DNA of 64,000 nt, from assembly GCF_030534335.1 (NCBI RefSeq), contig NZ_CP130565.1, forward strand, positions 3,617,501 to 3,681,500, written 5' to 3'. Positions 26,891 to 35,912 of the stretch are shown here, piece by piece. The position numbers and the translations under genes are program-made. The notes under the pieces are model-generated. The model was not told the DNA's origin and searched no databases. It worked only from the letters and a program-made list of their open reading frames with translations. The DNA is from Marivirga harenae (GTDB lineage Bacteria > Bacteroidota > Bacteroidia > Cytophagales > Cyclobacteriaceae). Every line of letters starts with the position of its first letter. The stretch's first letter is position 1.

Positions 26891-28393
26891 TTAATGCACG
26901 TTCCCGGTAAGTTTCCTAATTAAAGGGGTTACAATCAGTGCCAGTACACCAGCTCCGATAATGAATATTGTTATAAATTGAAAAATATCTGGTAATAGCG
27001 AAGGATTGGCTTCAATTGCTTTCTCATCAAATTCACCGGCTACCAGTCCGGCAATTAGGTTCCCAAAAGCAACAGACATAAACCATGCTCCCATCATTTG
27101 ACCCACTAACCTTTTAGGAGCTAATTTGGTAACAGCACTTAAGCCAACTGGACTTAAGAAAAGTTCACCAGTTGTATGCAATAAATAGGTTATTAGCAAC
27201 CAAGTTGGTAAAACTGTATCAGACGAAACTACAAGAAGTGCAGCACCAATCATTACGGCAAATCCAAGACCTAAGAAAATTAGTCCGAAGGCAAATTTAA
27301 GTGGAATGCTAGGATTTAAATTCCTTTTAGCGAGCTGAATCCAAAGCCATCCAAAAACCGGTGATAGAATAATAATAAACATTGGATTAGCACTTTGTAA
27401 CGCACTAGCTGGCATTAGCCAATCCCCTATCATTCTATCAGTATAGCGAGAAGCAAATAAGTTTAATGAAGATCCTGCCTGTTCAAATCCTGACCAAAAA
27501 ATAGCAGAAAACACTAATAATATTGCAATAGCACCTATCTTCTTCTTTTCATCTTTATTCAATCCAGCGAATAAGAAAATTGCTACAAAAAATAGTATTA
27601 AGGTAGCTGCAACTACATAAGAAGCAACATTCGCGACACTTACAACATCTACATCTATATAACCTAGAGTTGTTAGTAAAACTAGAACAACAAGCCCTGC
27701 TAAAAATGCAAATATTCCCAATTTAACCTTTTTCCTAAAAGAAATTTGTTTTTCATTTGCAGGATCAAAACCCTCAGGTTTAAGTCCAATATTACCAAGG
27801 TATTTGGAAGAAGCTCTATATTGAATAACACCCAACAGCATACCAAAACCTGCTGCTGCAAAGCCATAATGCCAATTCACACTTTCGCCTAAATAACCAG
27901 TAATCAAAGGAGCAATGAAAGCACCTAGATTTATACCCATATAAAAAACAGAAAAACCGGCATCTCTTCTGGCCGGTTCATCGTCTTTGTACAGTCCTCC
28001 GACAATACTACTAATATTTGGTTTTAATAGGCCTGTGCCTATCACAATTAAAATCAAACCAATAAAAAAGAACTCAGTTGTAGGAATAGCCATTGCAAAA
28101 TGCCCACAAGCTATTATAATTCCTCCATACCAGACTGCCTTTTGCAGGCCGAAAAAACGGTCAGCTAACCAGCCACCAGGCAAAGCCAATAAGTAAACAA
28201 ACATGGTATATAAGCCGTAGATTGCGGTTGCGGATTTATCATCTAAACCTAGCCCCCCAGTCTCTATAGATGCTACCATAAAAAGGACCAATAAGGCACG
28301 CATTCCATAATAACTAAAGCGTTCCCAAAATTCAGTAAAGAACAAAGTTGCTAAACCTCTCGGATGGCCAAAAAAAGTTTTTTCGGAATTCAT
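26891..28393 (-). CDS. proton-dependent oligopeptide transporter (POT/PTR family, MFS)
   Basis: 500 residues with 12-14 membrane helices. The N-terminus carries the family hallmark ExxER (E21-F-W-E24-R25, in 'FTEFWERFSYYG'), needed for proton coupling. The 'GTGLLKPNISSIVGGLY' region and 'FSVFYMGINLGAF' are also typical of POT carriers. The C-terminal half has 'HTTGELFLSPVGLSAVTKLAPKRLVGQMMGAWF', the second signature. It imports di- and tripeptides with H+ across the inner membrane. It stands alone, divergent from pckA. Normal length for the family. Confidence 0.92.
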   Translation of the reverse strand: MNSEKTFFGHPRGLATLFFTEFWERFSYYGMRALLVLFMVASIETGGLGLDDKSATAIYGLYTMFVYLLALPGGWLADRFFGLQKAVWYGGIIIACGHFAMAIPTTEFFFIGLILIVIGTGLLKPNISSIVGGLYKDDEPARRDAGFSVFYMGINLGAFIAPLITGYLGESVNWHYGFAAAGFGMLLGVIQYRASSKYLGNIGLKPEGFDPANEKQISFRKKVKLGIFAFLAGLVVLVLLTTLGYIDVDVVSVANVASYVVAATLILFFVAIFLFAGLNKDEKKKIGAIAILLVFSAIFWSGFEQAGSSLNLFASRYTDRMIGDWLMPASALQSANPMFIIILSPVFGWLWIQLAKRNLNPSIPLKFAFGLIFLGLGFAVMIGAALLVVSSDTVLPTWLLITYLLHTTGELFLSPVGLSAVTKLAPKRLVGQMMGAWFMSVAFGNLIAGLVAGEFDEKAIEANPSLLPDIFQFITIFIIGAGVLALIVTPLIRKLTGNVH

Positions 28394-28569
28394 ATTATCT
28401 ATAAGTTTACTTTATCTTAAAAATCGAAATGCTAAATCTAATACGGGCTTTCCATTAAAACAAATAGAATATGAAAATCGGCCTTATTTTCGATAGAAAG
28501 TGTATTTTATACACTATCTAAACATTTGTAAATGATTTAAAAATTACTTTTTAAGCAAAGTAAATTCTT

Positions 28570-28577
28570 TAACTTTG
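28570..28577 (+). promoter_or_regulatory. -7 promoter box (TAACTTTG) of pckA
   Basis: TAACTTTG fits TAnnTTTG and lies 39 nt before the pckA ATG, giving a normal short leader. No clear TTG element at -33. Confidence 0.5.
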
Positions 28578-28616
28578 CGAACCTAACCATGTTATACCTA
28601 GCAAAAACATACAAGA

Positions 28617-30239
28617 ATGAAGGAATTTGGATTGAAATCCGCTAAATCCGGTTTAGAAGCACTGGGTTTAAAGAATGTAGCAGAGGCCTATTGGAACCTA
28701 AGCCCTGCCGAATTAACTGAGCACGCCCTAACCAATAAAGAAGGTGTATTGACAGATACGGGTGCTTTGATGTGTGATACCGGAAAATTTACTGGTCGTT
28801 CGCCAAAAGACAAGTTCATCGTAAAAGATGACAGAACGAAAGATACTGTGTGGTGGGGAGATATTAACATTCCATTTGATCCTGATAAATTTGATGCACT
28901 TCATGATAAAATGCTCAAATTCCTTGAGAATAAGAAAGTCTATGTAAGAGATGCATATGCTGGTGCTGATAAGACGTATAGATTAAATTTACGAGTGGTA
29001 AATACCCAAGCCTGGCACAACCTTTTTTGCTACAATATGTTCCTAAGGCCTGAAAAATATAAACTGGAATCATTCGAACCAACCTTCACTATTATTAATG
29101 CCCCCGAGTTTGAAGCTGATCCAGAAATAGACGGAACCCGCCAGAAAAACTTTGCTATCATTAATTTTAGCAAGAATATAATTCTAATTGGTGGAACTGG
29201 CTATGCCGGAGAAATGAAAAAGGGAATTTTCTCTGTTCTAAATTATACGCTTCCGACTGACCACAAAGTGCTTTCGATGCATTGTTCAGCAAATATGAGC
29301 GAGAAAGCAGATGGTGACACTGCCATTTTCTTCGGATTATCAGGTACTGGAAAAACCACTTTATCTGCAGATGAGAACAGAGGCTTAATTGGCGATGATG
29401 AGCATGGATGGACCGAGAATGGAGTTTTCAATTTTGAAGGTGGATGTTATGCCAAGACTATTGATTTAACAGAAGAAAAAGAACCACAAATCTACAGAGC
29501 CATCAAATTTGGGGCAATTGTTGAGAATACTCGATTTTTTCCAGGAACGAGAACTGTAGATTATGAGAATACAGAAGTGACTCAGAATACCAGAACGGCT
29601 TATCCTATTCATCATATTGATAACTCCGTTTCTCCGTCAATCGGAGGAATTCCTAAAAATATATTCTTCTTAACTTGTGATGCCTACGGAGTTTTACCTC
29701 CAATATCTAAGCTTTCTAAGGGCCAGGCTATGTACCACTTTATTTCTGGCTATACTGCAAAAGTAGCGGGTACTGAGGCGGGTGTTACAGAACCGCAAAC
29801 CGTTTTCAGTGCTTGTTTTGGAGCGCCTTTTCTTCCGCTGCATCCTACTCAATATGCAGAAATGCTAGGTAAGAAAATGGATGAGCAGAAAGTTACCGTT
29901 TGGATGATCAATACGGGTTGGTCCGGTGGTCCATATGGTGTGGGTTCGAGAATGAAACTGAAGTATACTCGGGCTATGATCACTGCTGCTTTAAATGGCG
30001 GCTTAGATGAGGTGGGGTATAGAAACCACTCCATCTTTGGATGTGCTATTCCTGCTACATGTCCTGACGTTCCTTCAGAGGTATTAAGCCCTAGAGAAAC
30101 GTGGAAAAATGATAAAGGCTATTATGAAATGGCCAACAAACTAGCAAATGAATTCAACGGGAATTTCAAGAAGTTTGAAGATTTTGCCAATGATGAGATT
30201 ATGGCGGGAGCCCCAAAACCTAATTTATCGAAAGTATAA
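28617..30239 (+). CDS. pckA: ATP-dependent phosphoenolpyruvate carboxykinase
   Basis: 540 residues, full length for bacterial ATP-type PEPCK. Visible hallmarks are the substrate loop 'GRSPKDKFIV', 'HCSANM', the P-loop GLSGTGKT (~240-247), the 'GDDEHGW' metal/ATP segment and 'NTGWSGGPYGVGSRMKL'. It converts oxaloacetate plus ATP to phosphoenolpyruvate, CO2 and ADP, the entry step of gluconeogenesis from TCA intermediates, in the cytosol. It is transcribed alone from a TAACTTTG box and ended by a terminator at 30268-30305. The assignment is secure. Confidence 0.98.
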   Translation: MKEFGLKSAKSGLEALGLKNVAEAYWNLSPAELTEHALTNKEGVLTDTGALMCDTGKFTGRSPKDKFIVKDDRTKDTVWWGDINIPFDPDKFDALHDKMLKFLENKKVYVRDAYAGADKTYRLNLRVVNTQAWHNLFCYNMFLRPEKYKLESFEPTFTIINAPEFEADPEIDGTRQKNFAIINFSKNIILIGGTGYAGEMKKGIFSVLNYTLPTDHKVLSMHCSANMSEKADGDTAIFFGLSGTGKTTLSADENRGLIGDDEHGWTENGVFNFEGGCYAKTIDLTEEKEPQIYRAIKFGAIVENTRFFPGTRTVDYENTEVTQNTRTAYPIHHIDNSVSPSIGGIPKNIFFLTCDAYGVLPPISKLSKGQAMYHFISGYTAKVAGTEAGVTEPQTVFSACFGAPFLPLHPTQYAEMLGKKMDEQKVTVWMINTGWSGGPYGVGSRMKLKYTRAMITAALNGGLDEVGYRNHSIFGCAIPATCPDVPSEVLSPRETWKNDKGYYEMANKLANEFNGNFKKFEDFANDEIMAGAPKPNLSKV

Positions 30240-30267
30240 GATAGCTTTTTTCAGTTAAGTTAAATTT

Positions 30268-30305
30268 ACTGCCGTGGGAATACCTTCTCATGGCAGTTTT
30301 TTTTA
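30268..30305 (+). terminator. intrinsic terminator of pckA
   Basis: Stem 30268-30279 pairs with 30286-30297, including two G-T wobbles, then a run of T's (to ~30304). It lies ~30 nt after the pckA stop. Confidence 0.8.
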
Positions 30306-30336
30306 CGAAAAATCAAATTCTATAGGACTAAAGTTT

Positions 30337-30363
30337 TTGAATGTAAATCATTTGTTAAGTTTG
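30337..30363 (+). promoter_or_regulatory. promoter (TTG-N16-TAAGTTTG) of the M23 peptidase gene
   Basis: TTG (30337-30339) and TAAGTTTG (30356-30363) are separated by 16 nt, just under the usual 17-23. The box lies 25 nt before the ATG at 30389 and after the pckA terminator. Confidence 0.5.
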
Positions 30364-30388
30364 TCGCTAAACGCAAATTCCACAATAA

Positions 30389-31051
30389 ATGCAAATAGAC
30401 CAAAATATACTATTTCCAGTAATGGGCGAATGGTTAAAGTCCAGCAACAGTACTTTATTAGATTTCTCCAATCAGAATACTGATTTACTTGAGCTTGATC
30501 TTCAGTCCACCCCAGCTTTTAATAAATATGTTTTTGGATTTTTAGAGAAAAAGGAGAAAAGGTACGGATACGGTGGCTATTTGGAAAACCGTATGATCTA
30601 CCAAAGAAGCACTCATTTCCAACAAGGAGAGTCTAGATGCATGCATTTGGGTATAGACGTTTGGGCAGAGGCATTTCATCACCTATATGCACCTTTGGAC
30701 TCAATAGTTCATAGCTTTGCCGACAATAATAACTTTGGAGACTATGGACCCACCATTATCCTCCAGCATGAATTAAACGGTAAACATTTCTATACGCTTT
30801 ATGGACACCTAAGTATGAAGAGCCTGAAAAACTTAAAGAAAGGTGATGAAATCAAAAAAGGACAAAAATTTAGTGAACTAGGTCCTTATCCTGAAAATGG
30901 AGATTGGCCACCACATTTGCATTTTCAATTGATAAGAGATATGGCAGATAAATCTGGAGACTTTCCAGGTGTTTGTGCGCCTTCCGAACTTGAAGAATTC
31001 AAAAAAGTATGTCCCGATCCTAATGTCTTTATTTTAAAAACTTCTTCATGA
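30389..31051 (+). CDS. M23 family peptidase (LytM-type), no signal peptide
   Basis: 220 residues. The M23 zinc site is complete: HLGID (H86, D90), the YGH motif (H140) and PPHLHFQ (H176, H178). These enzymes cut peptide cross-links in peptidoglycan or glycine-rich peptides. Unlike most M23 proteins, there is no visible signal peptide or membrane anchor: the N-terminus is polar (MQIDQNILFP), and the upstream in-frame region shows none. The gene therefore may encode a cytosolic enzyme or one exported by a non-classical route. It is preceded by its own promoter and followed by a terminator shared with the convergent gene. Confidence 0.88.
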   Translation: MQIDQNILFPVMGEWLKSSNSTLLDFSNQNTDLLELDLQSTPAFNKYVFGFLEKKEKRYGYGGYLENRMIYQRSTHFQQGESRCMHLGIDVWAEAFHHLYAPLDSIVHSFADNNNFGDYGPTIILQHELNGKHFYTLYGHLSMKSLKNLKKGDEIKKGQKFSELGPYPENGDWPPHLHFQLIRDMADKSGDFPGVCAPSELEEFKKVCPDPNVFILKTSS

Positions 31052-31061
31052 TAGAAATTAA

Positions 31062-31088
31062 AAATTCCCGGCTCATTAGCGGGAATTT
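31062..31088. terminator. bidirectional terminator between convergent genes
   Basis: Stem AAATTCCCG (31062-31070) pairs with CGGGAATTT (31080-31088) around a 9-nt loop. It sits between the M23 gene and the oppositely directed oxidoreductase and can serve both. Confidence 0.72.
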
Positions 31089-31091
31089 AAT

Positions 31092-32093
31092 CTATTTCAT
31101 ATTCACTACGACCTTTCCTTTTGTGTGCCCTCTTTGAACATCTCGTAGGGCCGTTACTACTTTCAAAAAGGAGTATTCTTTATCAATTACAGCTGAAATG
31201 TAATTACTTTCGATCAACTCTTTAATATCGTTTAATTGAGCGCCATCCGCATGCATCATGATAAATTTATAAATGGCCTTTTTCTCTTTTGCCAGCTTGT
31301 CAATTTTATAGCGTTTAAGCTTTAGAGCAAAACGAATCAATCCGTTTAAACCCAAATTTTTGGCAGTTTCATCATCTGGATCTCCAGCAATACTAACTAC
31401 TCTCCCACCAGTCTTGAGAATTTTGAATGCGTCTTTTGTATACTCCCCGCCTAAGGTATCATATACAATATCTACATCTTTAGCGATCTCAAGGTAATTT
31501 TCCTTTTTATAATCAATCACTCTATCGGCACCTAAATCTTTGACCCAATCAACATTTTTTGTGCTAGTGGTAGTGTACACATAAGCTCCTCTGGCTTTAG
31601 CATATTGTATGGCGAAAGTACCTACTCCACCTGAACCAGCATGAATCAGTACCTTTTCTCCCTCTTTCAGCTTTGCTTTTTCAAATGATTGTACTGTTGT
31701 TAAACCAACCAAAGGAATACTAGCTGCCTCTATATAGGAGAAATTTGATGGCTTTTGACAAACGGCCTGATGGTCTACGGCAATCATTTCCGCAAACGTC
31801 CCTGGAGCAGCCGTAGGTACTCTTGCAAAAACTTCATCTCCAAAATTGAAGTCCATTACTTTCTCCCCTTTATCTATAATTTTACCAGCAACATCAAACC
31901 CTATAGGAGCAGGAAAGGACAGTTTACTAATATTTTTCATTGCTCCTTCAATGATTTTATGATCTATGGGATTAATGCTCGCAGCATGTATCTCAATTAA
32001 AACCTGGTGATCATTAACCTTTGGCTTATCTATTTCTCTAAATTCAACGTTTTTTGCTATTTCACCATAGCCAGTAATCTGTAATGCTTTCAT
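31092..32093 (-). CDS. NADP-dependent MDR-family oxidoreductase (quinone oxidoreductase-like)
   Basis: 333 residues of the medium-chain dehydrogenase/reductase superfamily. The N-terminal GroES-like domain ('VLIEIHAASINPIDHKI', 'PIGFDVAGKI') lacks the catalytic zinc ligands of alcohol dehydrogenases, pointing to the zinc-independent quinone/enone reductase branch. The Rossmann domain has 'HAGSGGVGTFAIQYAKARGA' and 'VIDYKKENY'. It would reduce quinones or activated alkenes with NAD(P)H in the cytosol; substrate unknown. Normal length. It stands alone, convergent with the M23 gene. Confidence 0.9.
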   Translation of the reverse strand: MKALQITGYGEIAKNVEFREIDKPKVNDHQVLIEIHAASINPIDHKIIEGAMKNISKLSFPAPIGFDVAGKIIDKGEKVMDFNFGDEVFARVPTAAPGTFAEMIAVDHQAVCQKPSNFSYIEAASIPLVGLTTVQSFEKAKLKEGEKVLIHAGSGGVGTFAIQYAKARGAYVYTTTSTKNVDWVKDLGADRVIDYKKENYLEIAKDVDIVYDTLGGEYTKDAFKILKTGGRVVSIAGDPDDETAKNLGLNGLIRFALKLKRYKIDKLAKEKKAIYKFIMMHADGAQLNDIKELIESNYISAVIDKEYSFLKVVTALRDVQRGHTKGKVVVNMK

Positions 32094-32170
32094 TTCGTCT
32101 GTCTATTTTTCTCTTCAACTAGACATTGAAAACGGACAGGAGTCAAAAGGTTGAGAATTTCTCTAGAAAG

Positions 32171-33565
32171 CTATTTCACTTGCTGTAAAATCCAATCACT
32201 AATCAATTCTAAAGCTTCGGGAGCAATAGTTTGTTCTATATTAGCATATTCACTAGGAGCTCCGGTTTCAGCTTCTTGGAAAAGATGATTCAATTTTTCT
32301 AGCTTCTTTACAGTATATTGAGAATTCCCTCCAGCTTTTAGTGCCTTTTCAATAGCCTCCAAATTCACTTTTGCTGGCACTTGCAAATCTTTCTCTCCAA
32401 TTACCGCCAATACGGGACAATCTACCTTTTTTAAAGCTTCTGCAGGATCATACTTTAAGAAATACATCATCCAAGGGCTTGTCAGCTGAGCCAAAATCTG
32501 ATCTACAAAAATTTGTTCTGTCAATCCATTTGCTGTTGCTAACTCAGGATTCTTAGCTACTGACTCCTCCAGGTATTTTCGAAGATCCTGTTTGACTGTT
32601 TCATCATTGCTATTGTTTACTACTGCTGCATAAGCACCTCTATTAAAATCTCTTGCTTTCTTTAATTCTACCTCCTTCATTCCAGCTGCTCTACCAATCA
32701 ATTCACTCTGTCTTACAAGCAGTTCATCGCCCCTAATTCCTGTGCCTGCCATCAAAACAATAAAATCTACATCCTCAGACTCTGCCGCCAACATTGGGGC
32801 GATAATACCACCTTCGCTATGACCAATTAATCCAATGCTCCGTATTTGCATTTGAGACTTTAAATAGTCAACTGCTGCAGCCACATCGGTCTTAAAATCT
32901 GCAGAAGTAGCGGCACTAAAATCCCCTTCTGATTCAGCTGTACCCCTATCATCAAATCGTAATACAGCAATTCCTTGCCTCGTTAAATGATCAGATAATA
33001 CTAAAAACGGTTTATGACCTAATAAAGCTTCATTTCTGTCTTGTGGACCACTCCCACTTATTAAAACCACTGCAGGAAAAGTATCTCCTTCGGAAGGCAT
33101 TGTTAAGGTTCCGGCTAACTTAATATCCGCAACACTGTTTTCAAAAATTATTTCTTGGCTCCTGTAAGGAAATGGTTCAATAGGATCCTGTGGCTTCTTT
33201 TTAATGGATTTTCGAATTTCATTTTGCGTTAGTACTAGTGGGAACTCCGCTCCAGCTTGTTTAAAAGTACCTTCAATTTCTCCCTTTGAATTGAGAATCC
33301 CCTCATATTGAATGGAAGGCATACTCATTTTCATTTCCAATTGATTATCCTGAAAAGAAATTTTTTGAACTGCCAAGCCGAAAGCTCCTTGATCGGGGCT
33401 ATCCATGGTGGCTGCTAAAGTGTCTTCTTGCTCCATAATATTGAATACAATAGTTAACTCTATTTCTTGAAGCTTGAGTAAACCTTGCCATTTACCTTCT
33501 ATATTTTGAGCCCACAAAGCAGAAGAAAGAATAGTAAACAATGCAATAGACGATAGCTTTTTCAT
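32171..33565 (-). CDS. secreted alpha/beta hydrolase (S9-like peptidase/esterase)
   Basis: 464 residues. A signal peptide (~1-19, ending LWAQ) is followed by a ~120-residue beta-rich domain (with 'GKWQGLLKL') and a C-terminal alpha/beta-hydrolase. The oxyanion loop reads 'ISGSGPQDR', the nucleophile elbow is GHSEGG (Ser near 250), and the acid and His occur in 'GEKDLQVP' and 'LNHLFQ'. This two-domain layout is common in Bacteroidota enzymes annotated as alpha/beta fold hydrolases or S9-type peptidases. It acts in the periplasm or outside the cell; substrate unknown. It may be a separate unit, 77 nt upstream of the MDR gene start on the same strand. Confidence 0.88.
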   Translation of the reverse strand: MKKLSSIALFTILSSALWAQNIEGKWQGLLKLQEIELTIVFNIMEQEDTLAATMDSPDQGAFGLAVQKISFQDNQLEMKMSMPSIQYEGILNSKGEIEGTFKQAGAEFPLVLTQNEIRKSIKKKPQDPIEPFPYRSQEIIFENSVADIKLAGTLTMPSEGDTFPAVVLISGSGPQDRNEALLGHKPFLVLSDHLTRQGIAVLRFDDRGTAESEGDFSAATSADFKTDVAAAVDYLKSQMQIRSIGLIGHSEGGIIAPMLAAESEDVDFIVLMAGTGIRGDELLVRQSELIGRAAGMKEVELKKARDFNRGAYAAVVNNSNDETVKQDLRKYLEESVAKNPELATANGLTEQIFVDQILAQLTSPWMMYFLKYDPAEALKKVDCPVLAVIGEKDLQVPAKVNLEAIEKALKAGGNSQYTVKKLEKLNHLFQEAETGAPSEYANIEQTIAPEALELISDWILQQVK

Positions 33566-33717
33566 AAATCCTTTTTTTTAGCAATCAATTTATGAAATAA
33601 TCAGGAAAATCTTATCTTTTCCTATATGACACTGCCTGCAAATCACTACAAACTTCCTAGTAGTGTTAATACAACTTGTAAAAGACTTTTTACTGTAGGA
33701 GTTGCAGTAATTGAAGT

Positions 33718-35004
33718 TTACTCAATCAAAGATCCTGCTATGGTAGCAGTCATCATACAAGCTAAAGTTGCAGCGAGTAGCGCTCTCATTCCCAATTTGG
33801 AAAGATTCCCCTGTTGGTTAGGTGCCATACCCCCAATTCCTCCAACTTGAATAGCTATGGAACTAAAATTGGAGAACCCACAGAGGGCATAAGTTGCTAT
33901 TATGATCGATTTTTCACTTAATACATTCGCTGTTTTCATTTCTGCTAATCCCAAATAAGCCACAAATTCGTTAATCGCTGTTTTCTGTCCCAACAAACTA
34001 CCAACAGCCAGAGTATCATTCCATTCTACGCCCATAGCAAAAGCAAAGAGTCGGAATGCTTGTCCTAAAATATATTCTAAACTAAAACTATCAAAGGTTC
34101 CATTAGTTGAACTAGCTACAAAAGCATTTAAACCCGTCCATTCTCCTATTAAATTTCCTAAGAAATAATTGATAGCGGCAATAACAGCAATAAAAGCCAA
34201 TAACATTCCCCCAATATTTAAAGCCAATTTTAAACCCTCAGCTGCCCCGTTCGACAAAGCATCAATTAAATTCACACCTAATTTATCTTGGCTTACGTGT
34301 AAGGTATCATCAATTTCATCAGGATTGGTTTCAGGTATTAATATTTTTGAAATCACTATGGCTGCTGGAGCATTCATTATCGAGGCACTCAACAAATATG
34401 AAGCAAATCTTGCTTTCTCAACTGGATCATCACCTCCTAAAAATGCTACATATCCGGCCAGTACCCCACCTGCAATAGTGGCCATACCTCCTGTCATTAA
34501 ACACATCAATTCGGAACGTGTCATATTGGGAACAAAAGGCCTGACCAGTAGAGGTGCTTCCGTCTGACCCAAGAAGATGTTACCCGCTGCAGATAAACTT
34601 TCGGCCCCTGATAAGCGCATGGTGCGGGACATTACCCAAGCAATGCCATAAACCAGTTTTTGTAAAACCCCTAGATAGTACAATCCTGCAGTAACAGTGG
34701 AGAAGAAAATCACGGTAGGAAGTACTTGAAAGGCAAATATGAATCCGAATGAGTCTCCAGCTAAATCACCAAAGAGAAAACGAGCACCATCACCAGAAAA
34801 GCTTAAAAACACTACGAAGGCCTCGGAAACCTTTTTGAAAATCAGTGCAACGAACTCAACTTGTGTAATAAGAAGACCAAAAATAATTTGTAGTAATAAT
34901 CCAGTACCAACCAGTCTCCAATCAATCTTCTTTTTATTTACTAAGAAAAGCCAGGCAAAACCAACTAAAACCAATAATCCAATAAGGCCTCTTATATAAT
35001 CCAT
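33718..35004 (-). CDS. concentrative nucleoside transporter (NupC/CNT family)
   Basis: 428 residues with about ten membrane helices. Family signatures are 'GAESLSAAGNIFLGQTEAPLLVRPF' and 'MTGGMATIAGGVLAGYVAF' in the middle, and 'LGQKTAINEFVAYL' and 'YALCGFSNFSSIAIQVGGIGG' near the C-terminus, which include the nucleoside- and Na+-binding residues. It imports nucleosides coupled to Na+ or H+ across the inner membrane. Length is typical. Transcribed leftward from the rsmE intergenic region, where a minus-strand TAnnTTTG-like box occurs at 35127-35134. Confidence 0.92.
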   Translation of the reverse strand: MDYIRGLIGLLVLVGFAWLFLVNKKKIDWRLVGTGLLLQIIFGLLITQVEFVALIFKKVSEAFVVFLSFSGDGARFLFGDLAGDSFGFIFAFQVLPTVIFFSTVTAGLYYLGVLQKLVYGIAWVMSRTMRLSGAESLSAAGNIFLGQTEAPLLVRPFVPNMTRSELMCLMTGGMATIAGGVLAGYVAFLGGDDPVEKARFASYLLSASIMNAPAAIVISKILIPETNPDEIDDTLHVSQDKLGVNLIDALSNGAAEGLKLALNIGGMLLAFIAVIAAINYFLGNLIGEWTGLNAFVASSTNGTFDSFSLEYILGQAFRLFAFAMGVEWNDTLAVGSLLGQKTAINEFVAYLGLAEMKTANVLSEKSIIIATYALCGFSNFSSIAIQVGGIGGMAPNQQGNLSKLGMRALLAATLACMMTATIAGSLIE

Positions 35005-35204
35005 AGAATATTTTAAATAGAGCCTCCTAAGCTACTACTAAAGAAAGTACTGAAATTTCCCTCTAATACGAATTAAGTAAAATACTTAAGTACCACTAAA
35101 TTTTAAAATCCATATTTAAGCAGCGACAAAATTAAAGGAATGTATCTAATTAAAAAATCTATCATCTCTAGTTTATTAAATAATCTAAATAAATCAATTT
35201 TTCT

Positions 35205-35212
35205 TAGATTTG
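35205..35212 (+). promoter_or_regulatory. -7 promoter box (TAGATTTG), 4 nt before rsmE start
   Basis: TAGATTTG fits TAnnTTTG and ends 4 nt before the ATG at 35217. This is the same geometry as at hrpB, the lipoprotein and the giant gene, and predicts a leaderless rsmE mRNA. Confidence 0.53.
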
Positions 35213-35216
35213 CTGA

Positions 35217-35912
35217 ATGCATTTATTCTATCAATCTCAGCTGCCGGAAATAAAAACATTGGACCATGAGGAATCTAAACATTGCATCAAGGTTTTAAGG
35301 ATGCAAAATGGTGATGAAATAAATCTTATTGATGGTAAAGGCGTTTTCTACAAAGCAAAAATCACTAATGCAAATCATAAACAGTGTGAATTTGAAGTAC
35401 TAGAAACCACACAGGAAGAACCTAACTCCTTTCATAGGCATTTGGCCATTGCACCAACGAAAAATATAGATAGAATGGAGTGGTTAGTGGAAAAAGCAAC
35501 AGAACTAGGCATTGATGAAATAAGCTTTTTTCAAAGCTTTCATTCTGAAAGGAAGATTATAAAAATTGACCGACTTGAAAAGAAAGTGATTAGCGCAATG
35601 AAACAGTCACTAAAAGCTAAAAAACCAATCTTGAATGAATTAAAGTCTTACAATTTCATTCTTGAGAATACCAGGGCTGTGAAGAAATTCATTGCCTATG
35701 TTGACTTTGAAAATGAAGCACATCTAAAAAATGAGTTAGACACATTTCAAGACACCTTAGTTTTAATTGGGCCCGAGGGGGACTTTACTCCGGAAGAAGT
35801 TAAAATGGCAATTGACAAAGGCTTCAAGAAAGTCAGTTTAGGAAAAAGCCGATTGAGAACCGAAACAGCCGCATTAGTAAGCGTTCACTTAATGAATATT
35901 AGCGGTGATTAA
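35217..35912 (+). CDS. rsmE: 16S rRNA (uracil(1498)-N(3))-methyltransferase RsmE
   Basis: 231 residues of the SPOUT methyltransferase superfamily. The N-terminal PUA-like domain begins 'MHLFYQSQL...HCIKVLRM'. The C-terminal knotted domain has 'EWLVEKATELG', 'LIGPEGDFTPEEV' and 'SLGKSRLRTETAAL', the S-adenosylmethionine-binding knot. It methylates U1498 of 16S rRNA in the 30S subunit. Length is typical (230-245). A -7 promoter box lies 4 nt before the start, and the stop codon overlaps that of the convergent gene in a TTAA palindrome. Confidence 0.95.
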   Translation: MHLFYQSQLPEIKTLDHEESKHCIKVLRMQNGDEINLIDGKGVFYKAKITNANHKQCEFEVLETTQEEPNSFHRHLAIAPTKNIDRMEWLVEKATELGIDEISFFQSFHSERKIIKIDRLEKKVISAMKQSLKAKKPILNELKSYNFILENTRAVKKFIAYVDFENEAHLKNELDTFQDTLVLIGPEGDFTPEEVKMAIDKGFKKVSLGKSRLRTETAALVSVHLMNISGD

